Below, piece by piece: positions 8,447 through 17,480 of a stretch of 64,000 nucleotides of DNA. The stretch's first letter is position 1. Each line of letters starts with the position of its first letter. The notes below the pieces were generated by a model, which saw nothing but the letters and a program-made list of their open reading frames with translations, searched no databases and was not told the origin of the DNA. The position numbers and the translations under genes are program-made. Source of the DNA: Bryobacteraceae bacterium (GTDB taxonomy: Bacteria > Acidobacteriota > Terriglobia > Bryobacterales > Bryobacteraceae); assembly GCA_023384675.1 (NCBI GenBank), contig JAHDVK010000016.1, positions 62,001-126,000 of the forward strand, in the 5' to 3' direction.

Positions 8447-9727
8447 TCACGGAAGCGAAGCCGTCAGCCGCTGGGCGCGGTGCAACAGTTCGAGCCGGGC
8501 ACGTTCCAGCATATACCGCGCCGCGTACAGGTCGAGCCAGCGCTCCTGCTCCGCTACACGCGCCTGTTCCACCTGCGCGAGCGAGGCCCGGCCTTCGCCG
8601 GCTTGCGCAAGCAGCACCGTCACCTGCTGCCGGGCCAAATCCAGATCCGCGCGCGCCACCTCTTCCTCCAGCGCGGCATCCTGAATCCGGCGCCAGGCGT
8701 CGCGGGCGCCGCCCTCGATGCGATCCCGCGCGGCATCCAGTTCGGCGCGCAGCCTCCTCGCCTCCACGGAAGCCTTCGCGGCCCGCGCCTGATCCGCCGG
8801 GCTTGCAAACAGCGGAATCGCGAACGAGGCGCCCAGTTGCACGTTATTCCGCTGGAAGCGGTTAAAAAACAGGTCGTAGTTATTAAACCGCGCCAGCAGC
8901 CCGTATTGCGCCAGCAGGTCGATCTTCGGCAGTCGCGCCGCCCGGTGCGCCCTTTCCTCGAAGCCGCGCGCCTGGATCGAGGCCTCGATCCGCTTCAGGT
9001 CGGGGTGGTCCGCAAGCGCCGAACGCACCGCGGCTTCTTCGTTCTCCGGCAGCATCGGTTCCGGGCGCGCCTCGCCCGCGGGCAGCAGATCCTGCGTGGC
9101 CCCGAGTCCCAACACCAGCGCCAGCGCACGCGCCTGCAACTGCCTTTGACTTTCGAGCGACGAGGCGCGCTGCCGCGCGCGCGCCAGGTTCACGGCCGCG
9201 CGCTTGCCCTCGATCTCCAGTTCCCTGCCCTCTTCCACCCGCAACCGGACCGCTGCCTCCACCTGCTGAAGGCTCTCGACCTGCGCCCGGGCAAACCCGG
9301 ACGCCCGCGCCGTTCTTTCGAGGTCGAGGTAGAGGACAGCCGTCCGCAGCGCGATATCCTCGCGCACCAGTTCGGCGGCATGGCCCGCGCCCGCCGCCTC
9401 GGCCCGCACCATGTCCGTGAAGCGCCGCTGCGGAGCGTTGTAAAGCGAGCGCACCGCGCGGCCTTGCACCACCGTGGGCGCCGATCCCTCCACGCTCATC
9501 GGCATGCCGTAGGTGTAGGCCATGCCGCTGCCCACGATCAACCGCGGCATCAGACCTTCACGCGAAGCCGCCACGTCAAGTTGTGCCTTCTGTTCGTCCA
9601 GGCGAGACATCACCACATCGGGATTCTGACGCAGCGCCAGGTCCACCGCCTCTTTCAGCGTGATCGTCCGCGGTTCCGCCGCCCCCAGCAGGACGCCGGC
9701 AAGGAAGAATAAAGCTGTGCAGCGCAT
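8447..9727 (-). CDS. TolC-family outer-membrane efflux protein
   Basis: A 426-residue protein with a signal peptide (residues 1-17) and the long heptad-patterned helices of the outer-membrane efflux protein family. The N-terminal motif LKEAVDLALRQNPDV and its half-repeat near ADHPDLKRIEASIQARG mark the two structural repeats, and FFNRFQRNNVQLGASFAIPLF is replaced here by its core pattern of a strand entering the barrel. It would form the trimeric outer-membrane duct of a tripartite exporter. Its ATG overlaps the stop of the upstream permease gene (TAATG), so the two are co-translated. No membrane-fusion protein or ATPase gene is adjacent. Confidence 0.85.
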   Translation of the reverse strand: MRCTALFFLAGVLLGAAEPRTITLKEAVDLALRQNPDVVMSRLDEQKAQLDVAASREGLMPRLIVGSGMAYTYGMPMSVEGSAPTVVQGRAVRSLYNAPQRRFTDMVRAEAAGAGHAAELVREDIALRTAVLYLDLERTARASGFARAQVESLQQVEAAVRLRVEEGRELEIEGKRAAVNLARARQRASSLESQRQLQARALALVLGLGATQDLLPAGEARPEPMLPENEEAAVRSALADHPDLKRIEASIQARGFEERAHRAARLPKIDLLAQYGLLARFNNYDLFFNRFQRNNVQLGASFAIPLFASPADQARAAKASVEARRLRAELDAARDRIEGGARDAWRRIQDAALEEEVARADLDLARQQVTVLLAQAGEGRASLAQVEQARVAEQERWLDLYAARYMLERARLELLHRAQRLTASLP

Positions 9728-10947
9728 TACTCGTAGCGTAACGCTTCCGTCGGGTTCAGCCGCGAAGCCCGGTTCGCCGGCAGCAGCCCGAAGGCGATAC
9801 CCACTCCGAACGAGACTGCGAAGGCGACAATGACCGACAGGGCGGAAACCGGCACCCGCACCTCTTGCTGCAGCGCATTCACCGCCACCGGCACCGCCAC
9901 CCCGGCCAGAATCCCGAGCAGACCGCCGCCCACGCTGATCAACACCGCCTCGGTGAGGAATTGCGCCAGCACCGCACGACGGGAAGCTCCCAGGGACATG
10001 CGCAGCCCGATTTCGCGCGTCCGCTCTGTCACCGTCACCAGCATGATGTTCATGATCCCGATGCCGGAGATGATCAGCGCGATCGCCGAAACCAGTACCA
10101 GCACGAGCGTAAGCACCGTCGCCACCGTGTCCGCCGTATCGAGAATCGCCCCCAGGTTCTGCACCGTGTAGCGCGCCCCCTCGCGGTGCCGGCTCGTCAA
10201 AATGCGCTCCACTTCCGCGCTCACCGCCTGCACGTCCGCCGCCTCGCGCACCTGTACGTACATCGGGTCCACGCGCTCTACGGGCACGAACAGGCGCTGC
10301 ACCGTGATGGGGATCAGCACCGCGCCGGTGTCGCCCAACTCGCTCAGCCCGAACGTCTCGGTTCTTTCTTTGAAGACGCCAACGACAGTGAACGGCAGCC
10401 CGTAGATTTTTAGCGTCTGCCCGACCGCGGCCGAGGGCGGGCCGAACAGCATCTTGGCCAGCCGCTCATCCAGCAGCCCCACTTTCTGCCGCAGCGCCAC
10501 ATCGCTCGGGTCCAATGGCCGCCCAGCCAGCAACAGGAGGTTGCGGACCACCGCGTAGTGTTCGTCCGAGCCCAAAACGCGGACATCACGCTCGCGCCCG
10601 TCCACTACCATCCGGTCCATCGTGTTCATCACCGCGGTGGCAGCGGCGATCCTCGAGCCCAACTGCTCTCGGACCGCCTCGACGTCCGCCAGTTTGACGT
10701 AATCCGCGTTCGCCTTCGCCTCGTCCATGCCGCCCGCGTCGTAGTAGGCGTAGACCAGATTCGAACCGATGCCCCGGATCTTGTCGAGAATCAGATCACG
10801 GCTCGTGATCGAGATTGTCACCACCAGAATCACGCTGGCGTTGCCGATGATTAAACCCAATGCAGTCAAAGCGGTACGGACGCGGTTGGCCTGCAGCGCC
10901 TGCCACGAAAAACGCAACACCTCGATCCAGAACTGCCCGGACGGCAT
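9727..10947 (-). CDS. MacB/FtsX-type ABC transporter permease
   Basis: A 406-residue permease with one N-terminal transmembrane segment (about residues 20-42), a large periplasmic MacB_PCD domain and three C-terminal segments ending in an FtsX domain. The family signature ERTREIGLRMSLGASRR lies before the last two segments. It has no nucleotide-binding domain, so it needs an ATPase encoded elsewhere. The start at 10947 is chosen at MPSGQFWIEVLRFSW, which is the usual family N-terminus; an upstream extension would overlap the divergent gene. It is coupled to the TolC-like gene and probably exports a peptide, lipid or small molecule. It is the first gene of the minus-strand run. Confidence 0.83.
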   Translation of the reverse strand: MPSGQFWIEVLRFSWQALQANRVRTALTALGLIIGNASVILVVTISITSRDLILDKIRGIGSNLVYAYYDAGGMDEAKANADYVKLADVEAVREQLGSRIAAATAVMNTMDRMVVDGRERDVRVLGSDEHYAVVRNLLLLAGRPLDPSDVALRQKVGLLDERLAKMLFGPPSAAVGQTLKIYGLPFTVVGVFKERTETFGLSELGDTGAVLIPITVQRLFVPVERVDPMYVQVREAADVQAVSAEVERILTSRHREGARYTVQNLGAILDTADTVATVLTLVLVLVSAIALIISGIGIMNIMLVTVTERTREIGLRMSLGASRRAVLAQFLTEAVLISVGGGLLGILAGVAVPVAVNALQQEVRVPVSALSVIVAFAVSFGVGIAFGLLPANRASRLNPTEALRYE

Positions 10948-10984
10948 AGCTCCAGTTTTGCATTTCTCCTTCGCAAAATGAGCC

Positions 10985-11012
10985 TTGACAGCAGCGTTTT
11001 TCGCTTTAATCT
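10985..11012 (+). promoter_or_regulatory. Sigma70-like promoter for the TPR lipoprotein gene
   Basis: TTGACA at 10985-10990 is followed by a 16-base spacer and TAATCT at 11007-11012. The predicted transcript would start near 11019, only a few bases before the ATG at 11022, so the mRNA would be almost leaderless. It is in the 74-base gap between divergent genes. Confidence 0.4.
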
Positions 11013-11021
11013 TGGAAAGCG

Positions 11022-12689
11022 ATGAACACGCACAAACTCGTCCTGTTCTCGCTGCTCGCGCTGGCCGCGGGTGGCTGTAGTCACCATCATCCGAAGGACC
11101 CGAACCTGGGGACGACAACGCGCGACGGGCGCCTGTCGCCCCTGCTCGCCAACCTCGGCGACTTCGACCGCAAGGTCTCCACTCAATCCGAAATCGCCCA
11201 GAAGTACTTCACACAAGGCCTGGCGCTAATCTACGGCTTCAACCACGACGAGGCCAAACGCAGCTTCCAGGAAGCCGCCCGGAACGACCCGAAACTCGGC
11301 ATGGCCTACTGGGGCGAAGCGCTAGCCACGGGGCCGAACATCAACGATTCCGCCACCGAAGAGGATCGCGAGCGCGCCGCTTACGCCGCCGCCCGCAAAG
11401 CCGTTCAAAACAAAAGCGGAATGAGCGATGTGGAACAGGCGCTCATCGACGCCGTCGCAGTCCGCTTCTCCGACCCCGCGGGCGCCAACCGCCAGCAGCG
11501 CCTGGAAGCCTATGCCGCCGCAATGGAGCAAGTCTATCAGCGGTTCCCGGACGATGCCGATGTCGCCACTCTCTACGGGGCGGCCGTCATGGATACCATG
11601 CCCTGGAATTACTACGCCAAGAACGGCGAAGCCAAGCCCGAGATGCAGAAAGCGATCGCCGCCCTGGAGCGCGGAATGAAGCTCAATCCCCGCCACCCCG
11701 GCGCCCACCACTACTTCATCCACGCCGTCGAAGCCTCGCCCAATCCCGATCGCGCCATCCCCTCCGCCGACCTCCTCACCAATCTCATGCCCGGCGCGGG
11801 CCACCTCGTCCACATGCCCTCCCACATCTACATCCGAGTCGGCCGCTACAGCGACGCCACCGAAGCCAACATCCGCGCCATCGCCGCCGACGAGGACTAC
11901 ATCACCCAGTGCCGCGCCCAGGGCATCTACCCCGCCGGCTACTATCCGCACAATGTCCACTTCCTCACGGCCTCGCTCTCCATGGAGGGCCGCTCCGCGG
12001 AGATGATCGAAGCGGCGAAGAAGGTGGGCCACCACCACGGCGACGACATGATGGACGTGCCCGGCTTCGGCTTTCCGCACCTGCTGCACACCATTCCCGC
12101 GTTTACCGACATCCGCTTCGGCCGCTGGGACCAGGTCTTGGCTGCTAAGAAGCCGGGGGGCTCCCAGTTCGAGCTCGCCATCTGGCACTATGGCCGTGGC
12201 ATCGCCCACGCCGCCCAGGGCCGCCTCGATGAAGCGGACCGCGAACTCGCCGCCCTCCGCAAAATAGCTGCCAACCCCGAACTCGATCAACTTCTCATCA
12301 TGGACCTCAACTCGCTCGGTGCCATCGCCCGCATCGGAGTCGATGTGCTGGAAGGCGAAATCGCCGCCAGCCGCAAACGCTTCCCCGAAGCGATCGCCGC
12401 CCTGCGCCGGGCCGTTGAAAAGGAGGACAACCTGCTCTACGCCGAACCGCCCGACTGGCCCGTCCCTCCGCGCCACAACCTCGGCGCCGTGCTGCTCGCC
12501 GCCGGCCAACCCGCCGAGGCCGAGAAGGTCTTCCGCGAGGACCTGACCCGCCATCGCGGAAACGGCTGGGCGCTGCTCGGCCTGTCCCAAGCCCTCGAAG
12601 CCCAGGGCAAAGACGCCGCCGAAACCCGAGCCGAGTTTGAAAGGGCGTGGGCCAAGGCTGACATCCGGATCAACTCAGCCCGCTTTTGA
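11022..12689 (+). CDS. TPR-repeat lipoprotein of unknown function
   Basis: A 555-residue protein with a lipoprotein signal peptide ending LAAGGC, then TPR-like helical repeats. The N-terminal block has conserved-looking features (QKYFTQGLALIYGFNHDEA, AYWGEALATGPNIN) typical of a family of long TPR lipoproteins in Acidobacteria and Planctomycetes that are His-rich in the middle (HHYFIHAVEASPN, HLVHMPSHIYIRVGRY, HNVHFLTASL). The repeated His-containing segments could bind a metal, though this is speculative. Several repeats near the C-terminus are ordinary TPRs. It is divergent from the permease gene and followed by a sensor kinase. Substrate and partners are unknown. Confidence 0.8.
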   Translation: MNTHKLVLFSLLALAAGGCSHHHPKDPNLGTTTRDGRLSPLLANLGDFDRKVSTQSEIAQKYFTQGLALIYGFNHDEAKRSFQEAARNDPKLGMAYWGEALATGPNINDSATEEDRERAAYAAARKAVQNKSGMSDVEQALIDAVAVRFSDPAGANRQQRLEAYAAAMEQVYQRFPDDADVATLYGAAVMDTMPWNYYAKNGEAKPEMQKAIAALERGMKLNPRHPGAHHYFIHAVEASPNPDRAIPSADLLTNLMPGAGHLVHMPSHIYIRVGRYSDATEANIRAIAADEDYITQCRAQGIYPAGYYPHNVHFLTASLSMEGRSAEMIEAAKKVGHHHGDDMMDVPGFGFPHLLHTIPAFTDIRFGRWDQVLAAKKPGGSQFELAIWHYGRGIAHAAQGRLDEADRELAALRKIAANPELDQLLIMDLNSLGAIARIGVDVLEGEIAASRKRFPEAIAALRRAVEKEDNLLYAEPPDWPVPPRHNLGAVLLAAGQPAEAEKVFREDLTRHRGNGWALLGLSQALEAQGKDAAETRAEFERAWAKADIRINSARF

Positions 12690-12838
12690 GCAGCAGGGCG
12701 TGCCGGGCGCGCCGCGCAGTGGACTCCCTAAGCGAACGCCCGGATTTGCCGATAAGAATTACAGAGATGCCCACGCGCCATGTTTCGCCGTGACCCGGCT
12801 TCGGGCGATGATATGGACAAGGCGGACAGAATTCCGGA

Positions 12839-15058
12839 ATGGTGCACTACATCGTCATGCTGGCCCTGACAGGCGCGCTGCCGCTGGGTCTGGCGATGTA
12901 TGCCTGGCAGCGCCGCACAGAACCGGCGGTGGGAGCATTTATCGTGGCGGCGGCAGCTGGTTCGCTTTGGCCGCTGCTGATCCTGGCTGAGATCGCTGCG
13001 CCGGGATTGGAATTCAAGTCTTGGCTGGTGCGAGTCCGGCCGCCGTTGATTCTGGTTGCGGTGTCGGCTTTGCTGGTGATGGCGCTGCGGCACGGTGACT
13101 GGAAGGGCAGCACCAAGCTGAGTCTGGCGTTTCTAGCCCCGGTACCGGCATTCAGTCTGCTCTTCAACTTCCTTCCCGCCACGCAGGGGTGGTTTCAGCA
13201 CGATTTCCGGCTGCACCCGCAAATCCCCCAGGTGCTGGCTTACGAAAACGGCATCTGGGCGAGATTCTATGAGGTTTATGTCCCGCTGCTCGCCTTTTCG
13301 GTAATCGGAATTCTGCTGGCGCAGGCGAAGCTGCACCGCGGCCTCTACCGGCGGCGTTCTCTGATGCTGGCGGCCGGGGTGGGGGCACCCACGCTGCTGT
13401 ACGTCATGCAGTTGAGTGGGCTGACTGCGTGGACGAATTACAACCTGCCCCCACTGGGGATGGCGATCACCGGGCTCTGCGGAGCCTGGGTGGTACTGCG
13501 GGACCGGTCGCTTGACTTGATCCCGATCGCGCGCACCGCGATTTTCGAGCAGTGGCCTCAACCGGTACTGATCGTGAACCAGCGCGGAGAAGTGATGGAC
13601 GCCAACCCGGCGGCGGACACAATCCTCGGCGCCGGACTCGGGAGTCCCGTCCATACCCTGAATCAGCCTTGGTCCCGGGAATTGCAGGGCTACGACGGCC
13701 GCGCACCCAAACACGGCGAATTGGTCGTGGACGGCGCGAGCTACGCCTATGATGCCCGTCCTTTGTTGGACGAGCAAGGCGAGTGGCAGGGCTGGCTGCT
13801 TGTGGGGCAGAATGTCACGGAGCGGGTGCTGGCGCGCGCGGAACTGGAAAACCTCAACGCCAGTTTACGGCGCGAAATCCAGCAGCGCCGTGCCACCGAG
13901 GCCCGCCTGCTCGAGACACACCGCATCGAAACCATTGGCCGGCTTTCCGGCGGTGTGGCACACGAGTTCAACAACCTCACGATGGTGATCAACGGCTATG
14001 CGCACCTCGTGCTTTCGCGGCTCGGCGAGAACGACCCGAACCGCGCAGCGGTGGAAGCCATCGCTCAAGCCGGCGAGGAAGCTGCACGCCTCACCGCGCA
14101 GTTGCTCGATTTCAGCCGTAAACAGGTCATGCAAGCGGACCTGGTGGACGCGCGGATGTTGGTGCGCGAGGCCCGGCACATGTGGATTACCCTCTTGGGC
14201 GAGCGGGGCAGGCTCCGCTTCGAGGATCACGAAGCCGCCCAGGAAGCGGGCGCTTGGGTCTCGGCTGACGCGAGCAAGCTCCGCGAGGCGCTCACCCAGC
14301 TCATCCTCAACGCGCGCGACTCGATTCGCGGCGGCGGGTTGGTCACCGTGGCGGTCGATGTCCTGCCGGTCAAGCCTGGCACGCTGCTGCGCTCCCCCGG
14401 CATGCCGCCCGGCGAGTATGTGCGGATTTCGATTACCGATACGGGCATCGGCATGGATGAGGCCACCCTGGCCCGGGCGTTCGAGCCGTTCTTCAGCACC
14501 AAGGACGTGGGACAGGGTTCCGGTCTCGGGCTTTCGTCGGCCTATGGAATCGCGAGGCAATTTGGCGGCACGCTTGAGTTGGAAAGCGTGCCGGGGGCGG
14601 GAACCACCGCCCGACTCTATTTGCCGTCCCGGACCGGCCCGGCGGAGGCCGAGCCCGCTCCTCCGGCTGATGTGGATCCGGGCGTCCACATCCCCGCTCA
14701 CATTCTGATCGTGGAGGACCAGTCCGATGTCCGTGCCCTGTTGCGGGCGCTGCTCGAAGCCGATGGCCATCAGGTGCAGGAGGCCTCCGGCGCGGCGGCC
14801 GCTTTGCGGATCATCCAAGATGACGCCAGCCGTTTAGACCTGCTGGTGACCGACCTGGTGATGCCCGGCCTGTCAGGGCAAGAGTTGATCCGCCGGCTCG
14901 AGGACTCGGCGCCGGGTCTGCCTGTGCTGGTGATCTCCGCCTATTCAGGCGAGGATGCGCCGCGCGCGGGCGCGTTCCTCCGCAAACCCTTTACATCGGA
15001 GCAGTTCAGCCGCGAGGTGGCACGGCTGCTACAGGGCCGCTTCACGATGGACCGCTAG
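12839..15058 (+). CDS. Hybrid sensor histidine kinase (7TM-PAS-HisKA-HATPase-REC)
   Basis: A 739-residue protein. Residues 1-225 contain about seven hydrophobic segments resembling the histidine-kinase 7TM sensor. A PAS domain follows (about 235-330, QPVLIVNQRGEVMDANPAA), then a short coiled coil. The H-box is GGVAHEFNN with the phospho-acceptor His375. The HATPase domain shows the N-box (LILNARDSI), DTGIGMD and GSGLGLS. A C-terminal receiver domain has ILIVEDQSDVR, the acceptor Asp672 in LLVTDLVMPG and a conserved Lys in LRKPF. It is a membrane-bound phosphorelay kinase of the NtrB-like type. No separate response regulator or HPt protein is adjacent, so the output partner is elsewhere. It converges on the radical SAM operon with an 8-base gap. 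Confidence 0.9.
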   Translation: MVHYIVMLALTGALPLGLAMYAWQRRTEPAVGAFIVAAAAGSLWPLLILAEIAAPGLEFKSWLVRVRPPLILVAVSALLVMALRHGDWKGSTKLSLAFLAPVPAFSLLFNFLPATQGWFQHDFRLHPQIPQVLAYENGIWARFYEVYVPLLAFSVIGILLAQAKLHRGLYRRRSLMLAAGVGAPTLLYVMQLSGLTAWTNYNLPPLGMAITGLCGAWVVLRDRSLDLIPIARTAIFEQWPQPVLIVNQRGEVMDANPAADTILGAGLGSPVHTLNQPWSRELQGYDGRAPKHGELVVDGASYAYDARPLLDEQGEWQGWLLVGQNVTERVLARAELENLNASLRREIQQRRATEARLLETHRIETIGRLSGGVAHEFNNLTMVINGYAHLVLSRLGENDPNRAAVEAIAQAGEEAARLTAQLLDFSRKQVMQADLVDARMLVREARHMWITLLGERGRLRFEDHEAAQEAGAWVSADASKLREALTQLILNARDSIRGGGLVTVAVDVLPVKPGTLLRSPGMPPGEYVRISITDTGIGMDEATLARAFEPFFSTKDVGQGSGLGLSSAYGIARQFGGTLELESVPGAGTTARLYLPSRTGPAEAEPAPPADVDPGVHIPAHILIVEDQSDVRALLRALLEADGHQVQEASGAAAALRIIQDDASRLDLLVTDLVMPGLSGQELIRRLEDSAPGLPVLVISAYSGEDAPRAGAFLRKPFTSEQFSREVARLLQGRFTMDR

Positions 15059-15066
15059 GCCGGCCT

Positions 15067-15447
15067 TCAGAATTCGCCGCCGGGTCCGAACTCGGGCGGC
15101 TGTTCGAAGCCCGCCGCCGCCAGCAGCGACCCCAGGCTCGGGGGCAGCGACTCCAGGGGCAAATCGGGCGAGCCGCTGCCGGTGACGACGCCGCCGCGTT
15201 CGGATCGCTCGAGTTCGGTGCTGAAAACGTTGCGGAAGAGCCGCGCGCTTCCGGAGACGCGCAGCGCGCCCTGGCCGGATTCTTCAACGGTGAATCCGGA
15301 CTGGCGCAGGATCGCGGTGGCGGCTTCCGCCGTCCCTGGCGCGGGGGTCCAATCCGCCAGATTCTCGACACGGGGCGGACCCGAGGGCCGGCCGCGGGGC
15401 CGCAGCACGACCAGAGCCGCAATGGTTTCCTCGTCAGCAATGCGCAT
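15067..15447 (-). CDS. Small protein resembling a subtilase/kumamolisin propeptide, in a radical SAM operon
   Basis: A 126-residue protein with no signal peptide. Its central part (ILRQSGFTVEESGQ, then LRVSGSARLFRNVFSTEL) matches, segment for segment, the N-terminal region of the subtilase encoded upstream (LLAEAGFEVLQITG, then INIAGSQKTYEEGFNTKL). This pattern is that of protease propeptides, where a strand-helix-strand unit ends in a Gly-Ser/Thr turn and an aromatic-hydrophobic helix. The tail is Gly/Pro/Glu-rich and ends PEFGPGGEF. Its ATG lies 14 bases inside the radical SAM gene, so it is co-translated. It could be a protease inhibitor or chaperone acting in trans, or the substrate carrier of the radical SAM enzyme. 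No family is recognised with certainty; the similarity is by eye. Confidence 0.65.
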   Translation of the reverse strand: MRIADEETIAALVVLRPRGRPSGPPRVENLADWTPAPGTAEAATAILRQSGFTVEESGQGALRVSGSARLFRNVFSTELERSERGGVVTGSGSPDLPLESLPPSLGSLLAAAGFEQPPEFGPGGEF

Positions 15448-17338
15448 GTTGGCCTAACTCTGGAGTAGCAGAGATCGAGACCAGAGGGAAGGGGGTGGGC
15501 CGGACCGCCTGTTCTTCCCATTCGCGGCGCAGCGGGCGCGTCGCCTGGGCCAGGGAGAGGTAGCGAAGGCCATCGGTGATCATCAAGCGCTGGGCCAGGG
15601 CGCGATCGAGGAATGCCCGCACGCGCTGTTCGCTCGCGCCGGTGTGGCGTGCAATGCCGGCGGGCGTATGGGCGGCGTCGCAGAACTCGTAGATGCGCTG
15701 GTCGAGTCCGTCGAGTATCTCCCCATTCACCGCGCGGTTCGAGCGCGAGTCGAGCAGTCCGAGCGAGCCATCGGGCCGGCGCACCGCCGTCAGCGAACCG
15801 GAGCTGGGCGCGGCCCGCCACTGCTCGCAGTACTGCCGGACTTCGAGCGAAAATTCCTGCGGATCCTCGCCGGGCGCGTAATCGAAGTCGAAGTAATAGG
15901 CGATGCGCGAAAGCGCCTCGCCCGCCGCCGGATACAGGTGCCGGTAGGCGGCCAGCGGCCTCAGGTTGCGCAAGCCCCAACGCGCGGGATCGGCGTGATA
16001 GGGGCTGAAGCGGTCGAGCCGCAGCGGTCCGCAGGAGGTGGGCGGGGCGAGGTGCCGGATGGCCGGTAATAGTTCCAGCATTTGCCGGTAATCCTCGCGC
16101 GTTTCGCCGGGGAAGCCGTAGAGCAGGTTCCAGTCGGCGTGAATGCCGTAGTCGCGGCACCACTTCAGAAGCTGGATATTCTGCAGGGCCGTGGTGCCCT
16201 TGCGCATCAGTTGCAGCACGTGGTCCGACATCGATTCGATGCCCGGCTGGATACGGCCCACGCCGGCTTCTTTCAACAGCCGGAGGTGGCGGCGCGTGAG
16301 ATTGGCCTTCACTTCGTAGAAGATCTCCAGTCCGAGCTCTTCCTTCGCCAGGGCGGGCAGGAACTCCTTGAAGTAGCTCATGTCGAGAATATTGTCGACG
16401 GCCGCCACCATGGGTGTGGGCCACTGTTGGGCAAGCGACTTCAACTCCCGCAGCGCCCGCCGGCCGGTCTTTGAGCGGAAGGCCATGCCTTCGCCGTTCA
16501 ACCCGCAGAATGTGCAGTGGCTCTTCTGGCCCCACCAGCAGCCGCGCGCGGATTCAAACAGCAGGGCGGGCGTGACTTCCGCCGCGATCGTGGAGGCATT
16601 CAGATCGAGAAAGTAGTCTGAATAATCGGGTTCGGGCAGTTCATCCAGATTCTCCAGCCGGTCCGGACCGCCGGTGCAGAACGATTGTCCGCAGTGCCGG
16701 AAAACAACGCCGGCGATGTCGTGGACCGGACGCCGCGCCGCCAGCCGGTCCAGAAGCGCGGGAAAGCTGATCTCCGCCTCGCCGCCGCAGACATAGTCCA
16801 CGAAATCGAACTGGCGGTGGAGTTCCAGGCCCATTTCGCCTTCCCAGTTCGCGCCTCCGAATATGGTGATGAGGTGCGGAAAGGCATGCTTCAGGCGGCG
16901 GGCGAGCGCCAGCGAGGCGATATTCTGCTCGAAGGTGGAGGTGAAGCCCACCGCATCGTAGGCGCTCCAGTTGATCGCCTGCAGGCACCAGTCGATAAAG
17001 GGCCCGGCGGCGGCGCGGACTGTGAAGACGCGCTGGACGTCCTCCTCGCTGAGGCGCCACGTGTTTTTGAGGATCTCGGTGGCATAGGCGGCGTCCGCGG
17101 AGGGATTGGGGCCGTAGAGCGCTTCGGTGAAGGCCCAATCGCCGGCGAAGGCGGTGTAGGGCGCATCCTCGTGAAGCCAGCGGTAATTGCCGTACCCCGC
17201 CAGCTCGGCGAAGGGAAACGTGAGGTACTTCACGTCGCACTGATGGCCGCGACCGCGCAGCAGCGGCTTGAGCAGGCTCAAGCCCAGAGCCTGTCGTCCG
17301 AGTGCGCCGAGTGGCATGGAGATCAGGAGCACCTTCAT
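15434..17338 (-). CDS. B12-dependent radical SAM enzyme of the RiPP C-methyltransferase type
   Basis: A 634-residue protein. The N-terminal 200 residues resemble a cobalamin-binding fold. The radical SAM cluster motif is CWWGQKSHCTFC, an expanded CX7CX2C with cysteines near 267, 275 and 278, followed by GLNGEGMAFR. This combination is the hallmark of the RiPP maturation radical SAM C-methyltransferase family (TIGR03975), which methylates unactivated carbons in ribosomal peptides. The C-terminus (about 540-615) resembles a winged-helix domain that could grip a leader peptide. It lies between a subtilase gene and a small propeptide-like gene on one strand. No standard precursor peptide is visible nearby, so the substrate is unknown. 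ATG at 17338. Confidence 0.85.
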   Translation of the reverse strand: MKVLLISMPLGALGRQALGLSLLKPLLRGRGHQCDVKYLTFPFAELAGYGNYRWLHEDAPYTAFAGDWAFTEALYGPNPSADAAYATEILKNTWRLSEEDVQRVFTVRAAAGPFIDWCLQAINWSAYDAVGFTSTFEQNIASLALARRLKHAFPHLITIFGGANWEGEMGLELHRQFDFVDYVCGGEAEISFPALLDRLAARRPVHDIAGVVFRHCGQSFCTGGPDRLENLDELPEPDYSDYFLDLNASTIAAEVTPALLFESARGCWWGQKSHCTFCGLNGEGMAFRSKTGRRALRELKSLAQQWPTPMVAAVDNILDMSYFKEFLPALAKEELGLEIFYEVKANLTRRHLRLLKEAGVGRIQPGIESMSDHVLQLMRKGTTALQNIQLLKWCRDYGIHADWNLLYGFPGETREDYRQMLELLPAIRHLAPPTSCGPLRLDRFSPYHADPARWGLRNLRPLAAYRHLYPAAGEALSRIAYYFDFDYAPGEDPQEFSLEVRQYCEQWRAAPSSGSLTAVRRPDGSLGLLDSRSNRAVNGEILDGLDQRIYEFCDAAHTPAGIARHTGASEQRVRAFLDRALAQRLMITDGLRYLSLAQATRPLRREWEEQAVRPTPFPLVSISATPELGQHAHC

Positions 17339-17393
17339 GTTGGCGGAGTTCCTTTCGAGGCGGCGGGATGTGGTTCGACGGTTGTCAGGCTTT

Positions 17394-17468
17394 GCGGGGC
17401 TGAAGCCCCGCGCGGGTTGAAACCCGCCCTACGTTTGTTGCGGTGCGGGGCCTGGGAGGCCCCGCACC
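17394..17468. repeat. Cluster of three short palindromes (REP-like)
   Basis: Three hairpins are in tandem: an 8-base stem with a GA loop (17394-17411), a 7-base stem with a GA loop (17412-17427), and a 12-base perfect stem with a GGG loop (17442-17468). The first two share the pattern G-rich/TGAA/C-rich, typical of REP-like intergenic repeats. They lie in the gap between the subtilase and radical SAM genes, so they may attenuate or stabilise the mRNA. No poly-T is present. Confidence 0.7.
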
Positions 17469-17480
17469 CGAATTGACCGG

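Noticed and set aside
15042-16535. A 497-residue minus-strand frame overlapping the radical SAM and small-protein genes
   Set aside because: It is another frame of the same strand, extremely Arg/Pro/Ala-rich; the radical SAM frame carries clear family motifs.
17394-17468. CRISPR-like repeat
   Set aside because: The palindromes differ in sequence and there are no spacers of uniform length.
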